A stretch of 64,000 nt of DNA from Streptomyces graminofaciens (GTDB taxonomy: Bacteria > Actinomycetota > Actinomycetes > Streptomycetales > Streptomycetaceae), in assembly GCF_030294945.1 (NCBI RefSeq), contig NZ_AP018448.1, positions 434,001 to 498,000 on the forward strand. The letters run 5' to 3'. Shown one piece after another: positions 57,886-64,000 of this stretch (positions are counted from its first letter, which is position 1; every line of letters begins with the position of its first letter). The notes beneath the pieces are model-generated. The model was given only the letters and a program-made list of their open reading frames with translations, ran no database searches and was not told the origin of the DNA. The translations under genes and the position numbers were made by a program.

Positions 57886-58248
57886 ATGCTTGAGATCAAG
57901 ACCACCGACAAGCCGGACGAGCGACGGGATTTCCCCCGTGGCCACCTCGAGGCGCTCCACATGACCGGACTCGACTTCGCCGTGGGCACCTTCGAACCCG
58001 GCTGGCGCTGGTCGGAGTCCGTGGCGTCCATCGCGGGCACGGACAGCTGTCAGATCCACCACAACTGCTACGTCGCCCAGGGACGGATGCACATCACCAT
58101 GGATGAAGGCGGCGAGGGCGAGGTCGGCCCCGGCGACGTCTTCGTGTGCCCGCCCGGACACGACGCCTGGGTCGTGGGCGACGAGCCGTGTGTGGTGTAC
58201 GACTTCGCCGGAGGCATGGCTCAGGAGTACGCCAAGGCGAAGGACTGA
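57886..58248 (+). CDS. Cupin-domain protein
   Basis: A 120-residue single cupin. Motif 1 region: SCQIHHNCYVAQGRMHITMDEGGEGEVGPGDVFVCPPGHDAWVVGDEPCVVYDF, with HHN and the later H providing candidate metal ligands. ATG 57886 follows GGAAGGAG. It lies 91 bp behind the phosphatase gene on the same strand and may be co-transcribed with it. Small-molecule binding or isomerisation is possible; no specific function can be named. Confidence 0.82.
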   Translation: MLEIKTTDKPDERRDFPRGHLEALHMTGLDFAVGTFEPGWRWSESVASIAGTDSCQIHHNCYVAQGRMHITMDEGGEGEVGPGDVFVCPPGHDAWVVGDEPCVVYDFAGGMAQEYAKAKD

Positions 58249-58268
58249 CGCCCGGCGGGTCCCGCCCC

Positions 58269-59078
58269 TTACGGCTTGTACGCCACTCCCCCGTAGACGT
58301 CGGTCGGCTCCGGGTCCGTCCCCGGTTCCGGGCGCCACAGCGGGCAGGAGACGATGCCCGGCTCCAGCAGTCGGAGCCCTTCGTAGTACGCCGTCAGCTG
58401 GGCGGGGCTGCGCAGGACGTACGGCACGGCGCCGGTGTCGTCGTAGCCCTCCTGGGCGCGTTTGAGTTCGGCGTCGGTGTCCGTGCTGTCGTAGTGCACG
58501 AAGTAGCTGCCCGACGGCAGGGCGGCCTGGAGGCGGCGGACGATGTCCTTCGCCTCCTCGTAGTCCTGGATGTGGCCGAGGATGCCCATGAGCATGAGGG
58601 CCACCGGCTTGTCGAAGTCGAGGATCTCGCCGGCGGCTTCGAGGATCTTGTCGGGTTCGTGCAGGTCGGCGTCGATGTAGTCGGTGACGCCCTCGGGGGT
58701 GCTGGTGAGCAGGGCCTGGGCGTGCCGCAGGACGAGGGGGTCGTTGTCGACGTAGACGATGCGGGACTCGGGGGCGACCTTCTGGGCGACCTGGTGGGTG
58801 TTGTCGTACGTGGGCAGGCCGGTGCCGATGTCGAGGAACTGGCGGATGCCGAGTTCGCGGGCGACGAAGGTGACCGTGCGGATGAGGTAGACGCGGGAGG
58901 CGCGGGCCATCGTCTCGATGTTGGGGGCGATCTCGCGGTAGGCGTCGCCGGCGACGCGGTCGACGTCGTAGTTGTCCTTGCCGCCCATCCAGTAGTTCCA
59001 GATGCGGGCCGAGTGGGGCACCGTGGTGTCGATCTTCGACAGTGCTTCCTGGTCAGGGGTGGGGCGGCTGTCTGCCAT
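58269..59078 (-). CDS. DUF574-type SAM-dependent methyltransferase
   Basis: A 269-residue protein of the Methyltransf_19 (DUF574) family, expanded in Streptomyces. The hallmark ARIWNYWMGGKDNYDVDR stands near residue 25; motif I is IRQFLDIGTGLPTYDNTHQVAQ; RIVYVDNDPLVLRHAQALL and DYIDADLHEPDKIL follow; the C-terminal region is LTAYYEGLRLLEPGIVSCPLWRPE. Substrates are not known. AGGAGAG precedes ATG 59078. It overlaps the upstream gene by 26 bp, so the two are translationally linked. Confidence 0.92.
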   Translation of the reverse strand: MADSRPTPDQEALSKIDTTVPHSARIWNYWMGGKDNYDVDRVAGDAYREIAPNIETMARASRVYLIRTVTFVARELGIRQFLDIGTGLPTYDNTHQVAQKVAPESRIVYVDNDPLVLRHAQALLTSTPEGVTDYIDADLHEPDKILEAAGEILDFDKPVALMLMGILGHIQDYEEAKDIVRRLQAALPSGSYFVHYDSTDTDAELKRAQEGYDDTGAVPYVLRSPAQLTAYYEGLRLLEPGIVSCPLWRPEPGTDPEPTDVYGGVAYKP

Positions 59079-59643
59079 GGGCTCTCTCCTGCCTCGCATC
59101 GCGCGGTCCTGGCCAACCTATCGTCAACTGCCCTGCATTTGGCCAGAGTTGGGACTGACGGGGTACGGGGCCACCTGCGGGACGACCCGGCTCGCCCGGA
59201 TCGCCGACGTCGAGCGTCACGACGGGCACGTGCTGGACGAGGGTGGTGTACGCCCGGGCGTACGCGGTGGCCGCCTCGGCGGCTTCCGGGCACTGTGCGC
59301 GGGTGGTGCGGCCGGTGGCGGTGAGGTGGAGCAGGGCGCCGTCGCGTTCGGCGACCGCCTCGGCGAAGTCGAGTGCCTGGATCCAGGTCACCCGGGAGCG
59401 GCCCCGGCGCAGTGGCCCGTAGACGAGCTCCCGGACGAGGCCGCCGTCGACGGCGAGCCGGCCGGGCCCGGCGAGCAGTTCGCGGTAGGGCAGGGCGGGG
59501 TCGAGGTGGTGCAGGCCCGGCGGCAGGCGCCGGACCTCGAAGCCGAGGTGGGCCAGTTCGGCGGTCAGCCGGGCCCTGCCGCGCCCTTCGTGGCCCTCGA
59601 TGATCAGGGTCCGGTACGGGGTGACCGTGGCCGACAGTGTCAT
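59053..59643 (-). CDS. Hypothetical protein with degenerate P-loop
   Basis: A 196-residue protein starting MTLSATVTPYRTLIIEGHEGRGRARLTAELAHLGFEVRRLPPGLHHLDP. The LIIEGHEGRGRA stretch stands where kinases carry GxxGxGK[ST], but the lysine is missing, so nucleotide binding is doubtful. The overall pattern (VTWIQALDFAEAVAERDGALLHLTATGRT) is that of a nucleotide-kinase-like α/β fold. Its 3' end overlaps the DUF574 methyltransferase start by 26 bp, so the two probably work together. Confidence 0.65.
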   Translation of the reverse strand: MTLSATVTPYRTLIIEGHEGRGRARLTAELAHLGFEVRRLPPGLHHLDPALPYRELLAGPGRLAVDGGLVRELVYGPLRRGRSRVTWIQALDFAEAVAERDGALLHLTATGRTTRAQCPEAAEAATAYARAYTTLVQHVPVVTLDVGDPGEPGRPAGGPVPRQSQLWPNAGQLTIGWPGPRDARQERAHGRQPPHP

Positions 59644-59837
59644 CCGAGCCCCTCGGGAGCGGCCCGGCCCGGGGCACGAGGCGGCGTGCGCATGCCGCTC
59701 CCCCCTTCCTGCTTCCTGTACTGCTCGACGGTCGTCGGCTCCACAGTGTGTGCGGGGCGCGCGGGTGCGGGGAGTGGCTGTGCGGGTTGTCCGGTTGTGC
59801 GGGCGTGGTGGCGTCCCTGTCGGCCGTGTGGGCGGGG

Positions 59838-60083
59838 TCAGGCGATGAGGAAGTCGGCCTGGCCCGCCTTCGCCCCTTCCAGGAACGCGGTCATCTCCTC
59901 CCTTGAGTAGATCAGTGCGGGGCCGTCGGGGTCGGTGGACTGGCGGAAGGCGACGCTGCCGTCGGGCAGGCGTTTGACCTCGACGCAGGAACCTCCGTTG
60001 GTGCCGCTCCAGGGCTTGTGCCAGCCCTCGGGGCCGAGGTCGGGGGCGGGCATGCCGCTGCGGATGGGGCCGTCGGATGCCAT
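59838..60083 (-). CDS. DUF397 protein
   Basis: An 81-residue DUF397 protein: WHKPWSGTNGGSCVEVKRLPDGSVAFRQSTDPDGPALIYSREEMTAFLEGAKAGQADFLI holds the usual W.KS..S...G.CVEV, RDS.DP.GP.L and FL..AK.G.FD segments. These proteins act as small partners of XRE/DUF5753 regulators in Streptomyces and often influence development or antibiotic production. The ATG at 60083 lies 2 bp downstream of the XRE gene's stop, so the pair is coupled. Confidence 0.92.
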   Translation of the reverse strand: MASDGPIRSGMPAPDLGPEGWHKPWSGTNGGSCVEVKRLPDGSVAFRQSTDPDGPALIYSREEMTAFLEGAKAGQADFLIA

Positions 60084-60085
60084 GT

Positions 60086-60961
60086 TCACAACTCCTTGCG
60101 TAGGGCCGCCAGGATGTCCCTGGTTCTGGCCACCGGTTCCGCCTGCACGGACATCCGGTCCAGTACCTCCAGGTAGGTGACGACGTCCGCGGGCTGGTCG
60201 ACGTACTGGGCGCCCGCGAGGCCTTCGGTGTAGACGATGTCGGGGAGTTCGGAGAAGCCGAAGCGGAAGTAGTGGAAGGGGCCGTACGCCCCGGGGTGCG
60301 GTCCGGCCGCGAACCGCATGATCTGGATCCTGACCTTGGGCCGTTCCGTCGCCTCGGTGAGCCGGTCGATCTGGGCCCGCATCACCTCGGGGCCGCCCAC
60401 CGGCCGGCGCAGCACGGTCTCGTCGAGGATGGCCCAGACGGCGGGTGCCTCGGATTTGGCCAGCAGGTCCTGGCGCCTGAGGCGCAGCGCGACCCGGCGT
60501 TCGACGTCCTCGGGGCTCGCGTTGGGGAAGCCGACGCGCAGGAGGGCGGCGGCGTAGTCGTGGGTCTGGAGGAGGCCGGGCACGTACTGGGGTTCGTAGA
60601 GGCGGATGACGGCGGCTTCGCTCTCCAGGCTCACATAGGCGCTGAACCACTCGGGCAGCACATCGCGGAACTTGTGCCACCACCCGGGCTGGTTGGCCTC
60701 GCGGGCGAGGGAGACGAAGTCCTCGATCTCGGCGCCGGCGACCCCGTAGGTGCGCAGCAGTTCCTTCACGTAGGGGATGCGGAGTCCGACCTCCGCCTTC
60801 TCCATGCGGCGGACCGTCAGGGGGGTGACCTCGATGGCGCGCGCGGCCTCGTCGAAGGAGACTCCGGCCTGCTCTCGCAGTTGCCTGAGCCGCTTGCCGA
60901 GGACCATGCGCAGGACCGTCGGCGCCGCGGGGGCGCTGCCTCCTGAGCGGGTCTCACTCAC
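60086..60961 (-). CDS. XRE/DUF5753 regulator
   Basis: A 291-residue regulator. The HTH is VLGKRLRQLREQAGVSFDEAARAIEVTPLTVRRMEKAEVGLRIPYVKELLRTYGV (about residues 20-75), followed by the DUF5753 ligand/partner domain (WFSAYVSLESEAAVIRLYEPQYVPGLLQTHDYAAALL...VWAILDETVLRRPVGGPEVMRAQIDRL...FSELPDIVYTEGLAGAQYVD). Start GTG 60961. Directly followed by its DUF397 partner. A perfect inverted repeat 77 bp upstream (61038-61058) is a good candidate for autoregulation. Confidence 0.92.
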   Translation of the reverse strand: MSETRSGGSAPAAPTVLRMVLGKRLRQLREQAGVSFDEAARAIEVTPLTVRRMEKAEVGLRIPYVKELLRTYGVAGAEIEDFVSLAREANQPGWWHKFRDVLPEWFSAYVSLESEAAVIRLYEPQYVPGLLQTHDYAAALLRVGFPNASPEDVERRVALRLRRQDLLAKSEAPAVWAILDETVLRRPVGGPEVMRAQIDRLTEATERPKVRIQIMRFAAGPHPGAYGPFHYFRFGFSELPDIVYTEGLAGAQYVDQPADVVTYLEVLDRMSVQAEPVARTRDILAALRKEL

Positions 60962-61037
60962 GCGCAACCTCCCGGGGCGGGATTCACAGCGTGCAGTGTG
61001 CCACGCGTTCCATTGACACGGACAGGTCCTTGCAGTT

Positions 61038-61058
61038 CGTTCTGAAATTATCAGAACG
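61038..61058. promoter_or_regulatory. Operator candidate of the XRE-DUF397 pair
   Basis: CGTTCTGA-AATTA-TCAGAACG: perfect 8-bp arms with an A/T centre, in the divergent region between the XRE gene and the TPR regulator gene. Confidence 0.7.
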
Positions 61059-61211
61059 CAGGTTGCGAGCTGAGTTGTTCGGCCACCATAGTGATCGAGT
61101 GACCTGCCGCACACTTTCGGCAGCGTTCCTCGAACTCCTCCGGCCCGTCCGGTAGTTGGCGCCTCGGCGGGTACGGGCTCCAGCCGTGCGCCGACCTGAT
61201 GCGACATCTGG

Positions 61212-62624
61212 ATGGCCGCCGTGACGAACGGACAGACGAGGACTCCGGTCAAGGGTTCCAGCGGGCCCAACAAACCGCTGGCGGCCGCCCTGAAAGAGGC
61301 GGGCTGCTCGTACGCCTCGCTCGCCCTGCGGGTCAATGAGCTGGGCCGTTGCCAGGGCCTGGACACCAACTACGACAAGGCGTCGGTCACCCGTTGGTTA
61401 CAGGGCCAGCAACCCCGGGGCACCACACCGGAGTTGATCGCGGCGGTGCTCGGCGAGCGGCTGGGCCGGGCGCTCGCCCCGGCGGATCTGGGCTTCCCTC
61501 TCGACCGCGGACGCCCGGTCACGGCACGGGCGTTGGTGTACGGGGAGAACGTGGCGGAGACCCTGCACACACTGGCCGAGCTGGGCTCGACCGACATCTC
61601 CCGGCGCAGTCTCCTCGGCTCGGTGCCGTTCGTGCCCGGCGCGCTGGCGAACCCCCAACGGGCCTGGCTGCTCTGGCTGGTGGAGAGCCAGGGCGCCACC
61701 CGACTCGCGTCCGCTTCGGGCGCGGGGCCGGTGGAGCAGGTCCACGCGATGATCCGCATGTTCGACGAGATGGACAACCACTACGGCGGCGGCGGGGTCC
61801 GCACGAGCATCGTGCAGTATCTGACCACCGAGGTCATCCCCCTGCTCCAGCAGCGCGGCACAGCGGCGAACCAGCGGCGGGAGCTGTTCGCCGCCGCGGC
61901 CCGGCTCGCGGCGATGGCGGGCTGGAGTTCGTACGACGCCGGGGAGTACGGCCTCGCCCAGCGCTATATGACGCAGGCGCTCAGGCTCTGCGCGGAGGGC
62001 CGCGACCAGGTGCTGGGCGGGCAGATCCTCGCCGGGCTGTCCCATCTGGCGACCGGCCTCGGCCGCCCCGACGAGGGGGTGGCGCTGGCCCGTGCCGGGG
62101 TGGCGACGGCACGGGACGCGGGCAGCCCGCTCGGGCTGATGCGGCTGCACGCCATGTCCGCGCGCGGACACGCGGCGATGGGCCGGCCGCGTGAGACCGC
62201 CGAGGCGCTGCGGTCGGCGGAGAAGGAGCTGGACAACAGTCGCGGGTCCGCCCAGGAGTCGCCCTGGGTGCGGTTCCTCGACCATCACTACCTCCAGGCC
62301 GAGTCGGCCGTCTGCTTCCGGGACCTGGGGCTCTCCGCCCAGGCCGAGCACACCGCGAGCGAGTCGGTGCGCGCCCACGCCGACCGGCGGCGCCGCCAGG
62401 CCATCAGCCGGTCCGTGCTGGCCACGGCCCATCTCCAGCAGAACCGCCTGGACGAGGCGATCGCCACGGCCTGCGAAGCGCTGGAGGCGCTCAGCGGAGT
62501 GCACAGCGAGCGGTCGATCCAGGCACTGCGCGACTTCCGGGGGCGGCTGGCATCCCGTCGACATGAGCCGCTCGTGCAGGACTTCGAACGCAGGTCACGG
62601 GTGGTGCTCGGGGCGGTGGCCTGA
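61212..62624 (+). CDS. NsdA-like TPR regulator
   Basis: A 470-residue protein. The N-terminal region PLAAALKEAGCSYASLALRVNELGRCQGLDTNYDKASVTRWLQGQQPRGTTPELIAAVLGERLGR is a winged or XRE-like DNA-binding segment typical of the NsdA family. The C-terminal two thirds are tetratricopeptide helices (AARLAAMAGWSSYDAGEYGLAQRYMTQALRLCAEG, QAEHTASESVRAHADRRRRQAISRSVLATAHLQQNRLDEAIATACEALEAL). NsdA proteins repress sporulation and antibiotic production in Streptomyces; whether this paralogue does is unknown. The start is ATG 61212. Confidence 0.85.
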   Translation: MAAVTNGQTRTPVKGSSGPNKPLAAALKEAGCSYASLALRVNELGRCQGLDTNYDKASVTRWLQGQQPRGTTPELIAAVLGERLGRALAPADLGFPLDRGRPVTARALVYGENVAETLHTLAELGSTDISRRSLLGSVPFVPGALANPQRAWLLWLVESQGATRLASASGAGPVEQVHAMIRMFDEMDNHYGGGGVRTSIVQYLTTEVIPLLQQRGTAANQRRELFAAAARLAAMAGWSSYDAGEYGLAQRYMTQALRLCAEGRDQVLGGQILAGLSHLATGLGRPDEGVALARAGVATARDAGSPLGLMRLHAMSARGHAAMGRPRETAEALRSAEKELDNSRGSAQESPWVRFLDHHYLQAESAVCFRDLGLSAQAEHTASESVRAHADRRRRQAISRSVLATAHLQQNRLDEAIATACEALEALSGVHSERSIQALRDFRGRLASRRHEPLVQDFERRSRVVLGAVA

Positions 62625-62647
62625 CCTGCCGTCAGGTCAAGTGCTGC

Positions 62648-63484
62648 TCAGTAGCCGTACGGCGAGGGCGCGTTCTGCGCCCGGTCCACGGGCAGATGGG
62701 CGCCGGAGACACCGCTCGCCCAGTCGGACAGCAGGAACACCACCGCGCGTGCCACCTCCTGCGGCGTGACCGGTTCACCGCCCGGGAGTTCGGCTCCGGC
62801 GAAGGCGGCGTACGCCCTCGGGTCCTCCTTGCGCATTCGGTCCCAACGACGGCCGGGGATCAGCATCGAGCCGGGCGAGACGGCGTTGACGCGGATGCCG
62901 TCGGGGGCCAGTTCGCGGGCGAGGGAGGCGGCCAGGTGGATCTGGGCGCTCTTCGCCGCCCCGTACTGGGCGGGCGGCCCCGGTTTCCAGCCGGAGATCG
63001 AGGTGATCAGCACGATCGAGCCGCCGCCCGCGCCCCGCAGGCACGGCAGGGCCGCCCGGGTCAGCCGTACGGCGTGTCCGATGTTCATCTCCCACGTGGC
63101 GGCCCAGTCCGCGATGTCCGTCTGCTCGAAGGCACCGCCCCGGGAGCCGCCGACGCAGGCCACGATCCCGTCCAGTGCGTCGGCTTCCGCCGCTGCTCTC
63201 ACATCGTCGGGTGCCGCTGGCCCGACCGACTCGCGGAAACGTTTCGCCGCAGTGCTGACGAAGTCCTCCAACCGGCCGGGCTCCGTCACGTCCAGCTCTT
63301 CGGTGAGCAGCCGGGTGCGCGCCTCCTCGCTCAGGGACGCGTCCAGCGCCTTCAGTCCCGCCGCCTCGCGGGCACAGGTCGCCACCAGGGCCCCCTCGGC
63401 GAGCAACAACCGTACGATCTGCTCCCCCAGCCCCCGGCTGCCACCGGTGACCACCACCCTCTTGCCTCGCATGCCGTTCACCAT
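62648..63484 (-). CDS. Short-chain dehydrogenase/reductase
   Basis: A 278-residue classical SDR. VVVTGGSRGLGEQIVRLLLAEGALVATC is the cofactor motif; GIVACVGGSRGGAFEQT stands in place of the NNAG segment; the catalytic Ser lies in SIVLITSISGWKPG and the Y-x-x-x-K pair in YGAAKSA, followed by GIRVNAVSPGSML. The NNAG-like motif is altered (ACVGG), as in some 3-oxoacyl-ACP reductase-like enzymes. Substrate unknown. The start is ATG 63484; an ATG at 63472 is also possible. Confidence 0.9.
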   Translation of the reverse strand: MVNGMRGKRVVVTGGSRGLGEQIVRLLLAEGALVATCAREAAGLKALDASLSEEARTRLLTEELDVTEPGRLEDFVSTAAKRFRESVGPAAPDDVRAAAEADALDGIVACVGGSRGGAFEQTDIADWAATWEMNIGHAVRLTRAALPCLRGAGGGSIVLITSISGWKPGPPAQYGAAKSAQIHLAASLARELAPDGIRVNAVSPGSMLIPGRRWDRMRKEDPRAYAAFAGAELPGGEPVTPQEVARAVVFLLSDWASGVSGAHLPVDRAQNAPSPYGY

Positions 63485-63559
63485 GGCCGTGCGGACACCG
63501 CTCGCGTCACTACTTGCCCGCAACTGCACAACCCCTCCACCACCTGGTGTTTTGTGTGT

Positions 63560-63590
63560 CCGGTGCTGTTGTCTGCGACAACAGCACCGG
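63560..63590. promoter_or_regulatory. Perfect 14-bp inverted repeat between divergent genes
   Basis: Arms 63560-63573 (CCGGTGCTGTTGTC) and 63577-63590 with only 3 nt between. It lies between the SDR gene (minus) and the small ORF (plus), so it is an operator or leader hairpin rather than a normal terminator. Confidence 0.65.
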
Positions 63591-63633
63591 CGGCGCGCCG
63601 CCTTGCCCCCCCACAGCACCAAGGAGGACATCG

Positions 63634-63783
63634 ATGACGGCAGCCAGTGTCGGCGCGCCTCACGGCCCGCTCCCCGCCGCACCGGGACGGGACCCCGGGT
63701 GGAGTGTGTACGGCGGCTCCGTCGGCGGGGCCGTCGGGCCCCTGGCCGTCGGCTTAGGTACGGGCGTGGTGAGGCTGCCTTGA
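63634..63783 (+). CDS. Small leader-type peptide gene
   Basis: A 49-residue frame starting MTAASVGAPHGPLPAAPGRDPGWSVYGGSVGGAVGPLAVGLGTG with AAGGAGG ideally placed. Its TGA overlaps a TTG start of the following kinase gene (TTGA), suggesting translational coupling. No domain. It may exist mainly to set translation of the kinase. Confidence 0.45.
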   Translation: MTAASVGAPHGPLPAAPGRDPGWSVYGGSVGGAVGPLAVGLGTGVVRLP

Positions 63784-64000
63784 TCTCGCTCAGGCGGTCC
63801 CGGGTCTTCCAGATGGCGGTGCCCGCGCACCCGTCGTGCGCCGCCGGAGTGCGGCGCGCGGTGGCCGCGCACCTGGAGCTGTGGGACCTCACCGCGCTCC
63901 TCGACGACGCCGTGCTCGCCACGGACGAGCTGTTCGCCAACGCCGTCCGGCACGCGAGCTCCGACTCCTCCGACACCGTCGCCGTGGTCCTGGAGTGCTC
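63780..64000 (+). CDS. RsbW-like anti-sigma kinase, partial
   Basis: The window ends inside this gene. The visible part reads ISLRRSRVFQMAVPAHPSCAAGVRRAVAAHLELWDLTALLDDAVLATDELFANAVRHASSDSSDTVAVVLEC. LATDELFANAVRHA is the N-box of the HATPase_c fold used by RsbW/SpoIIAB-like regulators (E-L-x-x-N-x-x-x-H). Such kinases bind ATP and inhibit sigma or anti-anti-sigma factors. TTG 63780, overlapping the upstream stop, is a possible start; ATG 63813 is an alternative. Confidence 0.8.
   Translation, partial: MISLRRSRVFQMAVPAHPSCAAGVRRAVAAHLELWDLTALLDDAVLATDELFANAVRHASSDSSDTVAVVLEC

Overview
High-GC actinobacterial chromosome, almost certainly Streptomyces. GTG and TTG starts and 4-bp ATGA/GTGA overlaps are common. 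Typical Streptomyces families are present: an XRE/DUF5753 regulator with a DUF397 partner, a DUF574-type methyltransferase, an NsdA-like TPR regulator, a SpoIIE-type phosphatase and an RsbW-like kinase at the right edge. No rRNA, tRNA or CRISPR array was recognised.

Layout. (1) 1-10.8 kb is an accessory graveyard: a broken P-loop ATPase beside an HNH gene, one intact DDE transposase (1917-3380), and remnants of IS5, IS3, IS701, IS1380 and IS110 type elements, some fused end to end. Between them lie a few live genes (glutaredoxin-like, VOC, small hypotheticals) and broken host genes (maleylpyruvate isomerase-like, WD40). (2) 10.8-24.4 kb is metabolic: a Tat-exported amidohydrolase; a quinone-oxidoreductase/TetR divergon with three palindromic operators; a cupin; an arginine/lysine-type decarboxylase next to a dead threonine dehydratase; another IS graveyard; a TetR/enoyl-CoA hydratase/thioesterase set; a LacI regulator and a GNAT acetyltransferase. 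(3) 24.7-36.5 kb is one tightly overlapping 10-gene operon behind a Zur-like box: ATP-grasp ligase, DUF364 protein, cysteine-synthase-like PLP enzyme, dipeptide-epimerase-like enolase, MFS exporter, methyltransferase, then a family-5 peptide/nickel-type ABC importer with a fused double ATPase. I read it as a zinc-responsive metallophore pathway. Its transport half resembles the staphylopine cnt operon, but the biosynthetic half is different. (4) 36.5-43.7 kb holds an SDR pseudogene, a HEAT-repeat protein, a NACHT NTPase, and a two-subunit molybdenum hydroxylase. (5) 43.7-50.6 kb, all on the minus strand, holds two tandem PfkB-kinase/TIR-like fusions, a secreted serine hydrolase and an MMPL transporter. 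One TIR-like copy keeps the conserved glutamate motif; the other has arginine there. (6) 50.8-64 kb is ordinary Streptomyces chromosome: Gfo/Idh/MocA oxidoreductase, PL9 pectate lyase under a LacI-type palindrome, a proline-rich membrane protein, a PAS/GAF/SpoIIE phosphatase, a cupin, DUF574 methyltransferase, XRE-DUF397 pair, TPR regulator, SDR and the partial anti-sigma-type kinase.

The two most promising undescribed systems are the Zur-box biosynthesis/transport operon (24,715-36,503) and the paired PfkB-TIR fusions (43,692-46,842). All family assignments come from reading motifs in the translated sequence; no database search was run.
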